From: JBBSGD01 sp038254435
Lineage (GTDB): Bacteria; Actinomycetota; CADDZG01; WHSQ01
Assembly: GCA_038254435.1 (NCBI GenBank)
Contig: JBBSGD010000045.1
Span: 1-14,994 of the forward strand
Length of the DNA stretch: 14,994 nt
Direction: 5' to 3'
The position numbers and the translations under genes are program-made. A model generated the notes under the pieces. The model was not told the origin of the DNA. It worked only from the letters and a program-made list of their open reading frames with translations, and did no database searches. Position 1 is the first letter of the stretch; the number at the start of each line of letters is the position of its first letter. This document shows positions 1 to 7,523 of the stretch, one piece after another.

Positions 1-239
1 CGCGATCACCCAAGCTCGCAGGCGCGGCATGCAGGAAGCAAAGCAACGACGGAGGATGGAAGCCTACGGAGGGGTCAGCGAGGTCCGATGACTGAGAGAA
101 TTTCGACGTGGTTTCCGGTCAAAGGGTCTGGCGCAGTCCAAAGGTGGCAGAGCGTGACTCCCTCGGCAAGCAGCACGCCGCAATTGTTCTAACCCCCGGG
201 GCTCTTCGACGAGCTGGCGAGTGGAGAGTCCGATCTGCT

Positions 240-416
240 GCGCCAGAGCCCATCCTCAGGAGGCTCTTCGAGGCATTCCGGCTTGAGGTTGCCTACGACA
301 AGGTCTCGAGTCTGGTTGGTGCCTCGGCAGTGTGCCCCGGCAGTGGGCCCCCGGCGGGAACCGAACCAGACCTGCGACGCCTGATGCGGCTCCGACAGCA
401 GCTAGCGCTACCCTGA
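240..416 (+). pseudogene. possible scrap of a serine recombinase C-terminus
   Basis: The open frame that starts at 108 contains, at about 244-305, the stretch LRRLFEAF followed by LEVAYDK. It resembles the last beta-strand region of large serine recombinases, where an RxLFEAF-type helix precedes a strand with YDK. The rest of the frame has no recognisable domain, and no catalytic domain is present. The fragment is read as a decayed tail of an integrase or resolvase, in line with two better preserved scraps downstream at 1620-2080 and 2790-3250. It could also be chance similarity. Bases 1-240 hold nothing I can support. Confidence 0.3.
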
Positions 417-454
417 AGTTGCGTTTCTTGGTGCGGCGTTCGGAGACTGGACTC

Positions 455-1459
455 ATGAGGTTCGTGATCTACGGAGCGGGAGCGATCGGTGGCGTTCTCG
501 GCGGCCGCCTCTACGAGCATGGCCATGACGTGGTGCTGGTTGCTCGGGGCCGGCACTTCGAGGCGATCAGCGACCACGGCCTCCGACTGGAATCGCCGGA
601 TGGATCCTCCTTGCTCGACATCCCAGCCGTTCGCGACCCGGGTGAGCTCGAGTTTCGGACCGGTGACGTGGTGTTGTTGACAGTGAAGTCTCAGCACAGC
701 GCCGCCGCCCTTCGGACTTTGGCGACGTGCCTTAGCAATCCCGTTCCCGTCGTCTGCGTTCAGAATGGAGTGGAGAACGAGCGCCAGGCGCTGCGTCTCT
801 TTTCGGATGTCTACGGAGTGAGCGTAATGTGCCCGGCTGCCCACCTCGACGCTGGTGTGGTCCATTCGTTCTCAGCGCCGATCACCGGGATCCTCGATGT
901 CGGTCGCTGTCCGGCAGGGGAGGATGACCTAGCCGAGCGCATCACGGAGGCATTTCGCGCTTCGGCGTTCGCTTCGGAGGTCCGACCGGACATCATGCGT
1001 TGGAAGTACCGCAAGCTTCTGACCAACCTCGGCAATGCGCTTGAAGCGGTATGTGGGCCGGACGCCAGGCACGGGCCCGCCGCTAAGGCCGTCGCTCGTG
1101 AAGGCGAGGACTGCCTGCGCGCCGCAGGGATCGACTTCGCCTCAGCCGACGAGGACACGGCACGCCGAAATGGGCTAATCACCATGCGGCCGATTGCTGG
1201 TCTGGTCCGTCCTGGCGGCTCGTCTTGGCAGAGCCTGAAACGCGGCACCGGAACCATCGAGACCGATTTCCTGAATGGCGAAGTGGTCCTGCTCGGTCGT
1301 CTAGTTGGCGTGCCCACGCCAGCCAATCGGACACTTCAGCTTCTGGCCGACGGGATGGCCCAAAGGCGAATGCCTCCTGGGGCAGTTTCCCAGGAGGATT
1401 TCCTCAGTAGGGTTTCCCGCGTCGCTTCACAGAGCGCCTCGGACAAGTCGTTCCGGTAA
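455..1459 (+). CDS. ketopantoate reductase-like (ApbA/PanE family) oxidoreductase
   Basis: The family reduces 2-dehydropantoate to pantoate with NADPH in coenzyme A synthesis, though many members reduce other 2-oxo acids. The 334-aa product opens with a beta strand and the Rossmann motif GAGAIG at residues 7-12, followed by GGRLYEHGHDV, as in PanE. The C-terminal helical domain carries K187 and N191 in the block WKYRKLLTN, which matches the catalytic Lys/Asn pair of the family. The length is normal for the family. The frame is open back to 332, but the ATG at 455 puts the nucleotide-binding loop at the expected distance from the N-terminus, so it is chosen. The gene stands alone, with no pantothenate genes nearby, so its role in CoA synthesis is not proven. 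It sits between recombinase scraps. Confidence 0.88.
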   Translation: MRFVIYGAGAIGGVLGGRLYEHGHDVVLVARGRHFEAISDHGLRLESPDGSSLLDIPAVRDPGELEFRTGDVVLLTVKSQHSAAALRTLATCLSNPVPVVCVQNGVENERQALRLFSDVYGVSVMCPAAHLDAGVVHSFSAPITGILDVGRCPAGEDDLAERITEAFRASAFASEVRPDIMRWKYRKLLTNLGNALEAVCGPDARHGPAAKAVAREGEDCLRAAGIDFASADEDTARRNGLITMRPIAGLVRPGGSSWQSLKRGTGTIETDFLNGEVVLLGRLVGVPTPANRTLQLLADGMAQRRMPPGAVSQEDFLSRVSRVASQSASDKSFR

Positions 1460-1619
1460 GCGGGGGTCCGCAAGGTCCGCGCACCCAGCGTTTGGCTTCT
1501 CCCAACCGCAGCGGTCCTGGACCAACTGCGACCAGGACACTCGGGTGCTGGGTGCGGTCGGCGCGTTTCGTTCTCGGGACTAGTGGCGTCGCCCCTTGGC
1601 CGACTCCCGACGCGAGGAG

Positions 1620-2080
1620 GCGAGCGCCTCCGAGCGAGCGGCTCGAGAAGCTTCGCGCCCAAAGCGCTGAACTCGAACGGGAATCGAGCGCCAGGTCACG
1701 AACCTCGTAGGCCGAGGACGCAACTCCCGCACTCCGACGGCGGGTCGGGGGCGCGGATCGCCGAACTGGAAGGCGTCCTCGAAGAACGGCGGCAGCGTGC
1801 CAACACCCTCGCTGCCCAAGCATCGGAAGCTTCGCCAACGGCCGCCGATCTTGCACCGCACTCGACCGGCTGCCGGTTGTGGCCAACCGGTTTCACCACC
1901 TGCCCCAACCGGAACTCCGGGCGCTGTTCGACAGGATCCAGATGCCGATCGCCTTTCAGCCCGCGACGCACGCCGTCGACGTGGAGGTGCCGCTCGTGGC
2001 GGATGAACCAATAGACCTGCGACACGTAGCGTCGCAGGTCTGGTCTGTGCACCCAGTCGACCGCAATCCGAACCTTTCAA
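1620..2080 (+). pseudogene. decayed serine recombinase C-terminal region
   Basis: Two frames together give a recombinase-like tail. From about 1746 to 1856 one frame reads RIAELEGVLEERRQRANTLA, a coiled coil typical of large serine recombinases. A single-base shift near 1856 is then needed to continue as LDRLPVVANRF, PQPELRALFDRI and a strand with VDVEVPLV (about 1861-2000). In intact recombinases a helix with LxALFD followed by a beta strand closes the protein in this order. An earlier helix rich in Glu and Leu (SERLEKLRAQSAELERE, about 1636-1685) lies in another frame. There is no N-terminal catalytic domain, so this cannot be functional. The 1460-1620 stretch before it contains nothing recognised. 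Confidence 0.5.
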
Positions 2081-2326
2081 TCCTGATCACAGGCGACAGA
2101 GTCTCGCTGACGGCCGCTCACGCGAAGGTGCGACGCGATGGGTATCGCCCCGCGCCCAGGCCGGTCGACCAAGGCCGATAGTGACTAGCATCGCCTCGCC
2201 GTTGCTTCAGCGGCGCATGCCGGGGGCTCGTCCCCGCTGAACGAAGTTAAGAGACCAGCGGCTTTCCGGACGCACCACAATCCGCCGCCTCTCGTGATGA
2301 ATAGCTGATAGTTCAAGCTCCGGCCG

Positions 2327-2593
2327 CTACCTGCCGGTGCGCTCGCGGTGCCTGCACCCCGGCCAGCAGCAGGGCCGACGCTGGCCTTCCTCCAGTTCCT
2401 CCTGGGTCCGGCGAATGCGGCGTTCCCGGGTCTTATCCTGCTTGGCATCCTCGACCCAGCAGATGAACTCGTTGCGGGCCAAAGGCGTGATTTCCTTCCA
2501 GGCATCGAGTGCCGTGATGTTGGTGATGAGCGCCTTGCGCAGGTCTGCGGGAACCTTGTGCACCACCCCACCGGGCACTTGCTGGCTGCTCAC
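2327..2593 (-). CDS. small YdeI/OmpD-associated family protein
   Basis: This is an 88-aa protein of the YdeI/OmpD-associated (Omdd) type. The conserved core is visible: VPADLRKAL near residues 14-22, then FICWVEDAKQDKTRERRIRR, with the Trp-(I/V)-x-x-AK and TRxRRI signature, then a Lys/Glu-rich helix. It ends in PCCWPGCRHR, a Cys-rich tail seen in a short subgroup of the family. Longer relatives carry an N-terminal domain that is absent here. The start is a GTG at 2593. In the same frame the sequence upstream reads FGYRGP, so the true protein may once have been longer. The biochemical function is unknown; family members have been linked to envelope stress and bacteriocin tolerance, but nothing here tests that. 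It runs opposite to the flanking recombinase remnants. Confidence 0.68.
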   Translation of the reverse strand: MSSQQVPGGVVHKVPADLRKALITNITALDAWKEITPLARNEFICWVEDAKQDKTRERRIRRTQEELEEGQRRPCCWPGCRHRERTGR

Positions 2594-2790
2594 AGGGCCA
2601 CGGTAGCCGAAACAGTTGTGCGCAGTCCAGCGGACCCTCCTCGATGAAGAAGGTTCGCAGCGAGGCGTGCTCCGCGGACGGCGTTTGGATCGCGATCTCG
2701 CGGTACATGCGGTTCACGAGCCATGGCCAGGAGGGCAACGGCATGCCGTCGTCGTCGGGAGGTATGTCGCCCGGCGGAAAGTCGTGGAGC
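2594..2790 (-). pseudogene. coding fragment upstream of the YdeI-like gene, function unknown
   Basis: On the minus strand one frame reads FPPGDIPPDDDGMPLPSW and then NRMYREIAIQTPSAEHASLR and FFIEEGPLDCAQLF, with codon third positions strongly G/C, as expected for real coding sequence. It has no clear start and slips out of frame at about 2600, where the YdeI-like frame picks up with FGYRGPV. It may be the N-terminal part of a longer protein fused to the YdeI-like domain before a frameshift, or an unrelated truncated gene. I do not recognise the domain. Its upstream end abuts the recombinase scrap on the other strand. Confidence 0.35.
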
Positions 2791-3257
2791 GCGATTCGTC
2801 GGCGGCGCCGCGAACGGCGACAACTACCGATACCGCCACTACACCTGCTTCACCCGTCACCGCTACGGCACTAGCGAATGGTGTCGATCGGCTACCCGCC
2901 GACGAACTCGAAGCGGTCATCCTCCACCGGCTGCCGACTACCTACACCAGCGACGACGTCCTCACCCGAGCCTTCGCCGGAGGTCAGGAACGCGCGGCGC
3001 AACGCCAGCAGCAACTCCGCGACGAGCTTGCCGTCACCGAGGCCGACCTTCACAAGGCCGAGGAAGCCATCGAGCGTTACCTGCTTGCGTTCGAAAACTG
3101 CAGCATGCCGGAGACGACCAGCGCCAGCGGTCCAGACACTCGCCGAGAAAGCCGCCCGACTGCGACGGAATCGCGCCGCCGTTCTGTCGAGCCGTCCCAG
3201 CGAGCTGTCGGCTACTGGACAGACGTTCCGGTCGCCCAGATTGAGCCGGACGAATAA
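2790..3257 (+). pseudogene. frameshifted serine recombinase: zinc ribbon plus coiled-coil tail
   Basis: Three successive plus-strand frames rebuild the C-terminal half of a large serine recombinase. First comes the zinc-ribbon piece with YRYRHYTCFTRHRYGT (about 2823-2870). After a shift near 2880 the frame reads DRLPADELEAVILHRL and a long coiled coil ending in AIERYLLAFENCSMPE (about 2887-3115), a typical pattern in which RY-x-x-AFE-x-G precedes the last helix. After another shift near 3125 the frame reads VQTLAEKAARLRRNRAAVL. The catalytic resolvase domain with the nucleophilic Ser is missing, so this is a dead remnant. It probably marks one edge of an old integrated element. Confidence 0.75.
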
Positions 3258-3310
3258 GTTCACGGCGTCTACTTGGTGGGCTTGGGGGCGGTCCTGGCGT
3301 CGCGACGCGC

Positions 3311-3826
3311 TCAGCTGTCAAACACTGACCAGCAGATTTCGTTTCGCAACCGCTGGTCGTCAAGTACGAGCTCACGAATCGCTTCCGGAAGCTGGTCACG
3401 CTGCCACCGGCACTCGAGTCGGCCTGCGGCCTCGCTCTCGCCGTCCGGTGCGGCAGCACGTGCGGCCTTGATCGCGTAGGCGGCAGCGCCAAGCTCGTGC
3501 GCGGCGATGCGCGCGACGGCCCCGGCTTGGCCCGCAGCGTAGGCGGCATGCCGTGCTGCTCCACGCAGGTCTCTGGCCGCGCCCATTGCATGGCCGCCCG
3601 CCGCGCGAGCTTGGGTCATCGTGACCTCGCCCCGCACCCAAGCGCGGGCATGCTCGATCGCCTGACGCGGTCGTGGGTCCTGTGGCTGAGTCGACTCGAA
3701 AAGGTCAAGAACGTGCTCTGCGCACGAAGCCGCCCACAGAGCGAGGAGATGGTGATCCGAGTCGGCGAGGCTCCCACCGCGACGGATTGTCACGAAGCGA
3801 GGGTCTCGGACCTTCGGGAGGATCAT
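3311..3826 (-). CDS. Imm-5-like putative immunity protein
   Basis: A 171-aa protein that matches the Imm-5-like pattern: an N-terminal stretch with LLALWAASCAEHVLDLFE (a Trp-containing helix), then DPRPRQAIEHARAWVRGE near the middle, then an Ala-rich helical array with repeated AARHAAYAAGQAGAVARIAAHELGAAAY-type spacing. The DxRPRxAIExARAWVRGE block is the family signature. The ATG at 3826 is chosen because AGGAA lies about 8 bases upstream on the minus strand; the frame is open further to 3880. The family was named from polymorphic toxin loci, but many members occur alone, as here, with no toxin gene beside it. The true role is unknown. All-alpha, cytoplasmic, no signal peptide. Confidence 0.75.
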   Translation of the reverse strand: MILPKVRDPRFVTIRRGGSLADSDHHLLALWAASCAEHVLDLFESTQPQDPRPRQAIEHARAWVRGEVTMTQARAAGGHAMGAARDLRGAARHAAYAAGQAGAVARIAAHELGAAAYAIKAARAAAPDGESEAAGRLECRWQRDQLPEAIRELVLDDQRLRNEICWSVFDS

Positions 3827-4016
3827 GTTGGAATTCCTATCAGTTGCATCCGCCTCCTCGGGCGGCGCGCACGCGACCACGCACGTCTCGTCAACCGAAA
3901 CTTGTGAAGCCGTTGGTCGATGGGCATGCAGGTCGGGAGCGGCGGTAGGTCCTCTTGCACAACGGCGGGTGCCAGCTCATATCCGCAATCGGATCGCGGA
4001 ACGGTAGCTTTCGGTC

Positions 4017-4563
4017 ATGCCCGCGGTACCGTGGTTTCCGACCGACCGCGAGCCGACGATCGAGGTTCGGCCCGCGACGGACCGGTTCGACGATTTCGCC
4101 GCCGTCGTGGGTACGCAACGACCCGGTGCGCGTGGGCGCTGGTGCATGGCCTACCGAGACAGCCGCGTGCCCGTCGACGAGCGGCCGAATCACATGCGCG
4201 CGGAGTGCGCCACCGATCCTGGCCCCGGCGTGCTGGTCTACGTCGACGAGATCGTGGCCGGCTGGTGCTCCATCGCGCCGCGCGCCAGTTACCGGCGCCT
4301 GCTCGACTCTCGGAGCATCCCGGTCCTGGACGACCGCGTACCCCTGGAGCGCCGTGTGCTTCGTCGTCTGGGCCGGGTACCGCAGGCACGGACTGATGCA
4401 TCACCTGCTGGATGGGGCCGTGCAACACGCGAGGGCACACGACGCCGAACTGGTCGAGGGCTATCCGGTGGACGCTGCTGGCGGCCGCGTCGCCATCTCC
4501 GGGTACGTCGGGACTGTCGAGCTCTTCGAGCGCGCCGGCTACGGGAGTTGCCGCGCTGACTAA
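4017..4563 (+). pseudogene. GNAT-family N-acetyltransferase, broken by a +1 frameshift
   Basis: The first frame (ATG 4017) gives the N-terminal half of a GNAT acetyltransferase: a short leader, IEVRPATDRFDDFAAVV, then VYVDEIVAGWCSIAPRASY, ending in PVLDD near 4335. The acetyl-CoA-binding half continues in the next frame as WSAVCFVVWAGYRRHGLMHH (the R/Q-x-x-G-x-G/A region is RRHGL), then LLDGAVQHARAHDAELVEGYPVD and a final GTVELFERAGY. The frames join at a run of four C at 4341-4344. Three C would restore one continuous reading frame of about 181 residues. The gene therefore either suffered a one-base insertion or carries a sequencing error. It would acetylate an unknown small-molecule or protein amine. 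Confidence 0.8.
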
Positions 4564-4627
4564 CCGGCCGATCACTCGGTCGACGAGGTCTTGGCGTAGT
4601 TGACCACGTCGCGCGAGACTGACAACT

Positions 4628-5023
4628 ATGTCCAGTCGCATCGCTGTGATCGCAATCGACGCCGTGCAACCCCGACCGGTCGCGGACTTCTGGTGCGCTG
4701 TCCTCGGATGGCGGGTGGTGCAGGAAGGCAGCGGCCTTGTCAGCATCGCTGCGTACGATGGGTCCTGGCCGTCGATTGACTTCTGTGCGGTACCAGAGGG
4801 CAAGGCGATCAAGAACCGGCTGCACCTGGATCTGCGTGCCGATGGCGTGACCACGGGCGAAGAGGTTGAGCGGCTTCTGGCGCTCGGTGCACAAAGGGCC
4901 GATGTCGGCCAGAACCCGGATGTCAGCTGGGTGGTGCTGAGCGACCCGGAGGGCAACGAGTTCTGCCTGCTCTCTCGCTCCGTGCAAGATGCCCAATCCG
5001 GGCCGACACCAGCCGTGTCGTAG
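4628..5023 (+). CDS. VOC-family (glyoxalase/bleomycin-resistance fold) protein
   Basis: A 131-aa single-domain protein with the vicinal-oxygen-chelate layout: an initial strand IAVIAIDA followed by the helix PVADFWCAVLGWRV (the A-x-F-Y/W-x-x-x-LGW signature), a strand block ending in IDFCAVPEGK, then NRLHLDLRA, and the last module ending in WVVLSDPEGNEFCLL. LHLDL and the Glu of GNEFCLL match positions that often supply metal ligands. Members include glyoxalases, dioxygenases and antibiotic-binding proteins, so the substrate cannot be read from sequence. It follows the broken acetyltransferase by 64 bp and may share its transcript. Confidence 0.85.
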   Translation: MSSRIAVIAIDAVQPRPVADFWCAVLGWRVVQEGSGLVSIAAYDGSWPSIDFCAVPEGKAIKNRLHLDLRADGVTTGEEVERLLALGAQRADVGQNPDVSWVVLSDPEGNEFCLLSRSVQDAQSGPTPAVS

Positions 5024-5151
5024 CTGGATCCTCCTCCGGCGATGACGATCGGCGACGAGATTTCGGTCTCGGTTGGTCGTTCGCCGTGGACCGAGGAGAG
5101 CGGGCTGGGCGCACGTTGCCCGGAACACGGGGCTGTGCCACCGTGTGACGC

Positions 5152-5601
5152 ATGCGAAGCGTGTACGAGGCTGCGGGCGGAAACGCGGGCCTCCTTCGCT
5201 TGGCGGCGGCGTGGCACGCTCGAGTGATGGCCGATGAGGTGGTCAGCCATGCGTTCAGCCACGGTTTCGATCCTGAGCACACCGAGCGGCTGGCCGCGTA
5301 CTGGGCCGAGGCGCTCGGCGGACCTTGCACCTTCTCCGACACCCTTGGTGACGAGACGTCGGTCGTGCGGATCCACAGCGGCAACGGAGAGCACGTCGAG
5401 ATGGACCGTCGTGCGATCGCCTGCTTCGACCAAGCCCTGACCGACGTCGGCTTGGCCGACGACAGCCGCCTTCGTCAAGTCCTGCACGACTACTTCGCCT
5501 GGGCCACGACGACGACCATGTCCCGCTACCACCGGTCCGCGGATGACGTCCCCCTCGACCTGAACATCCCGCACTGGTCGTGGGGCGGTCTCCAGGACTA
5601 A
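5152..5601 (+). CDS. group II truncated haemoglobin-like globin
   Basis: A 149-aa globin of the 2-on-2 type. The N-terminus YEAAGGNAGLLRLAAAWHARV is the usual A/B helix region, followed by SHGFDPEHTERLAAYWAEAL, where AAYWAEALGGP is a truncated-haemoglobin signature. The heme-side block VRIHSGNGEHVEMDRRA has His75 as the likely proximal ligand. W117 in DYFAWAT matches the conserved G8 Trp of group II. The start is fixed by an in-frame TGA at 5146-5148 just before the ATG. Such globins bind O2 or NO and are often involved in oxidative or nitrosative defence. No reductase partner is adjacent. The assignment is firm, the physiological role is not. Confidence 0.9.
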   Translation: MRSVYEAAGGNAGLLRLAAAWHARVMADEVVSHAFSHGFDPEHTERLAAYWAEALGGPCTFSDTLGDETSVVRIHSGNGEHVEMDRRAIACFDQALTDVGLADDSRLRQVLHDYFAWATTTTMSRYHRSADDVPLDLNIPHWSWGGLQD

Positions 5602-5717
5602 GCAGCGCCCCATCGCGTGGTCGCGCGCCGGGGTCTCCCAGCTCCGACGCAACCCGCGTCGCGTGCCGCAACGGGTTCCCGCTACGCGATGGTCTCGGAG
5701 CGAGATGAGTGCTTCCA

Positions 5718-5745
5718 TGTCGAGAAGCTGTGATCGGCTCCGCTC
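5718..5745 (+). promoter_or_regulatory. candidate ECF42-type sigma promoter
   Basis: A TGTCGA box lies at 5718-5723, followed after 17 bases by CGCTC at 5741-5745. From memory, promoters of ECF42 sigma factors carry TGTCGA at -35 and a CGAC/CGTC-like -10. The -35 here is exact and the -10 is close. The site is about 50 bases upstream of the YCII gene start, as expected if the sigma factor encoded next drives its own operon. It is a short match and could be chance. Confidence 0.45.
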
Positions 5746-5795
5746 ACCAGGTGAAGGGCCACGACAGGCGCGGCCCACGACACCAGGAGACCATG

Positions 5796-6206
5796 ATGCC
5801 GAAGTACCTGCTCCTTAAGCACTACCGCGGCGGCCCGGAGCCGCATCATCCCTTCCCCCCGATGGACCAGTGGGCGCCCGAGGACGTGGAGGCGCACATG
5901 GCCTTCCTCAAGCACGTCAACGAGCTGCTCGAGGAGAACGGCGAGCGCGTCGACGCGCAGGCCCTCACGCCGGCGCGCACCTGGGTGCGCTATGGCGGCC
6001 CGGACGCCGCGCCGGTCACCACCGACGGCCCGCACCCGGAGACAAGCGACCTAATCGCCGGCTGGTACATGATCGACGTCGAGTCGCACGAGCGCGCGCT
6101 CGAGCTAGCGGCCTACGTCTCCTCCGAGCCCGGCCCCGGCGGGGAGCCGCTGTACGAGTGGATCGACGTCCGGGAGGTCATGTCCGAGGCGCCCTCGGAG
6201 GATTGA
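5796..6206 (+). CDS. YCII-domain (DGPF-type) protein paired with the ECF sigma factor
   Basis: A 136-aa protein of the YCII-related/DGPF family. It starts with KYLLLKHYRGG, has helix residues in the middle (MAFLKHVNELLEENGERVDAQ), and carries the family block VTTDGPHPETSDLIAGWYMI near residues 77-96, where DGP(F)xExK is the usual motif. Here the F is H and the K is lost. It ends in EWIDVREVM. Two ATG codons lie in tandem; the second, at 5796, is better spaced from AGGAG at 5785-5789. DGPF proteins are typically encoded beside ECF42 sigma factors, as here, with a 6-bp gap, so it probably acts with the sigma factor. Its biochemical role is unknown. Confidence 0.85.
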   Translation: MPKYLLLKHYRGGPEPHHPFPPMDQWAPEDVEAHMAFLKHVNELLEENGERVDAQALTPARTWVRYGGPDAAPVTTDGPHPETSDLIAGWYMIDVESHERALELAAYVSSEPGPGGEPLYEWIDVREVMSEAPSED

Positions 6207-6212
6207 TCCGGC

Positions 6213-7418
6213 ATGATCGACGAGCCGACGCGGGGGCTGGACGAGGGCGCGCTGCGCGCCCTCGTCCCTCGGGTGCTCGCGGACCTGGTCCGGCGGGGTG
6301 AGGCCTTCGATGCCGCCGAGGACGCGCTGCAGGAGGCGCTGCTGGAGGCGCTGCGGGTGTGGCCCGAACATCCACCGCGCGACCCGCGCGCGTGGCTGGC
6401 GACGGTCGCGACCCGGCGGCTCGTCGACGCCCGCCGCAGCGAGGCCGCCCGTCACCGCCGCGAGGAGCAGACGCACGCCGAGCCGCCGCCCGCCGCCACC
6501 GAGGAGGGCGACGACACCCTCTTCCTGCTCTTCTGCTGCTGCCACCCCGACCTCGCGCCCGCCTCCCAGGTGGCCCTGACCCTGCGCGCCGTCGGCGGCC
6601 TCACCACCCGGGAGATCGCCGACGCCTTCTACGTGCCGGAGGCGACGATGGCGCAGCGGATCAGCCGGGCCAAGCGCGCCCTGCAGGGGCGCCGCCTGGA
6701 CCACCCCGGCGACCTCGCCGTCGTGCTGCGCGTGCTCTACCTCGTCTACGCGGCGGGCCACGCGGGCCGGGTGGACCTGGCCGGCGAGGCGATCCGGCTC
6801 GCCCGCCAACTCACCCTCGCCACCGAGGAACCGGAGGCGCGTGGGCTGCTCGCGCTGATGCTCCTCAACCACGCCCGCCTCCCGGCGCGATTCGACTCAG
6901 AGGGTCGCATCGTCACGCTCGACCGGCAGGACCGCGGCCTGTGGGACACCCGCGAGGTCGCCGAGGGCGTGCGCATCCTGCAATCGGCGCTGGCCGCCCG
7001 TCGTCCCGGCCGCTACCAGATCGAGGCCGCCATCGCCGCCCTGCACGACGACGCGGCAAGCGCCGAGGAGACCGACTGGCCGCAGATCCTCGCCTGGTAC
7101 GACGACATGGTCGCCCTCAGCGACGACCCGGTGCGCCAGGACCCCGCCGCCGTGCTGGGCCGCGCGGTCACGGTCGGCCACGTGCTAGGTGCCGCCGCGG
7201 GGCTGCGCGAGACCGACCGGCTACGCGAGGTGCTCGGCGACCGCCACCGGTGGCATGCGGTCCGCGCCCACCTGCACGAGCTCGACGGCGATCTGCCGGC
7301 CGCCGGCGCGGCGTACGCGGAGGCCGCCCGCCGGGCGACGAACGTCGCCGAGCGCGACCACCTCGTCCGACAGGCCGCCCGCGCGGGCCGCCGAGCTCTA
7401 GGAAGGTCGTCTCACTGA
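6213..7418 (+). CDS. ECF42-type RNA polymerase sigma factor with C-terminal TPR-like extension
   Basis: A 401-aa sigma factor, about twice the length of a minimal ECF sigma. The sigma-2 region covers roughly residues 10-80 (AFDAAEDALQEALLEALRVW, then PRAWLATVATRRLVDARRSE). The sigma-4 helix-turn-helix is at about 120-160 (LRAVGGLTTREIADAFYVPE, then AQRISRAKRAL). Next comes the DUF6596-type segment with VLRVLYLVYAAGH, GEAIRLARQL and ARGLLALMLLNHARLPAR, and then a helical repeat region to the end. This architecture, together with the YCII gene upstream, defines the ECF42 group. The long C-terminus is thought to replace a separate anti-sigma factor. An SD-like GGAGG lies 11 bases before the ATG. 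The regulon is unknown apart from its own likely promoter at 5718. Confidence 0.92.
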   Translation: MIDEPTRGLDEGALRALVPRVLADLVRRGEAFDAAEDALQEALLEALRVWPEHPPRDPRAWLATVATRRLVDARRSEAARHRREEQTHAEPPPAATEEGDDTLFLLFCCCHPDLAPASQVALTLRAVGGLTTREIADAFYVPEATMAQRISRAKRALQGRRLDHPGDLAVVLRVLYLVYAAGHAGRVDLAGEAIRLARQLTLATEEPEARGLLALMLLNHARLPARFDSEGRIVTLDRQDRGLWDTREVAEGVRILQSALAARRPGRYQIEAAIAALHDDAASAEETDWPQILAWYDDMVALSDDPVRQDPAAVLGRAVTVGHVLGAAAGLRETDRLREVLGDRHRWHAVRAHLHELDGDLPAAGAAYAEAARRATNVAERDHLVRQAARAGRRALGRSSH

Positions 7419-7480
7419 GCGTCCTCCACCTGGACAGCGGCACCCCGGCTCACCGCCCATAGCTCACCGACTCTAAAGAA

Positions 7481-7501
7481 GGTTCCCCGCGATTTCGTGG
7501 G
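7481..7501. repeat. left inverted repeat of the ISL3 remnant
   Basis: The sequence GGTTCCCCGCGATTTCGTGGG pairs imperfectly, as an inverted copy, with 8561-8583. It lies just downstream of the end of the transposase frame. Confidence 0.5.
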
Positions 7502-7523
7502 ATGAGCCCCACGCTCGGCTCGA

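Noticed and set aside
293..865. 190-codon minus-strand frame
   Set aside because: It overlaps the ketopantoate reductase gene and has no recognisable motif.
1460..1620. Possible terminator after the ketopantoate reductase gene
   Set aside because: Only weak inverted matches and no T-run; not convincing.
4015..5778. Long minus-strand frame of 587 codons
   Set aside because: It runs antisense to the acetyltransferase, VOC and globin genes, which have clear family motifs. It has no recognisable domain and is a typical GC-rich shadow.
6105..6872. 255-codon minus-strand frame
   Set aside because: It is antisense to the sigma factor and shows no domain; shadow.
6359..7462. 367-codon plus-strand frame
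   Set aside because: It is a shadow of the sigma factor gene, rich in Arg, Pro and Ala without domain motifs.
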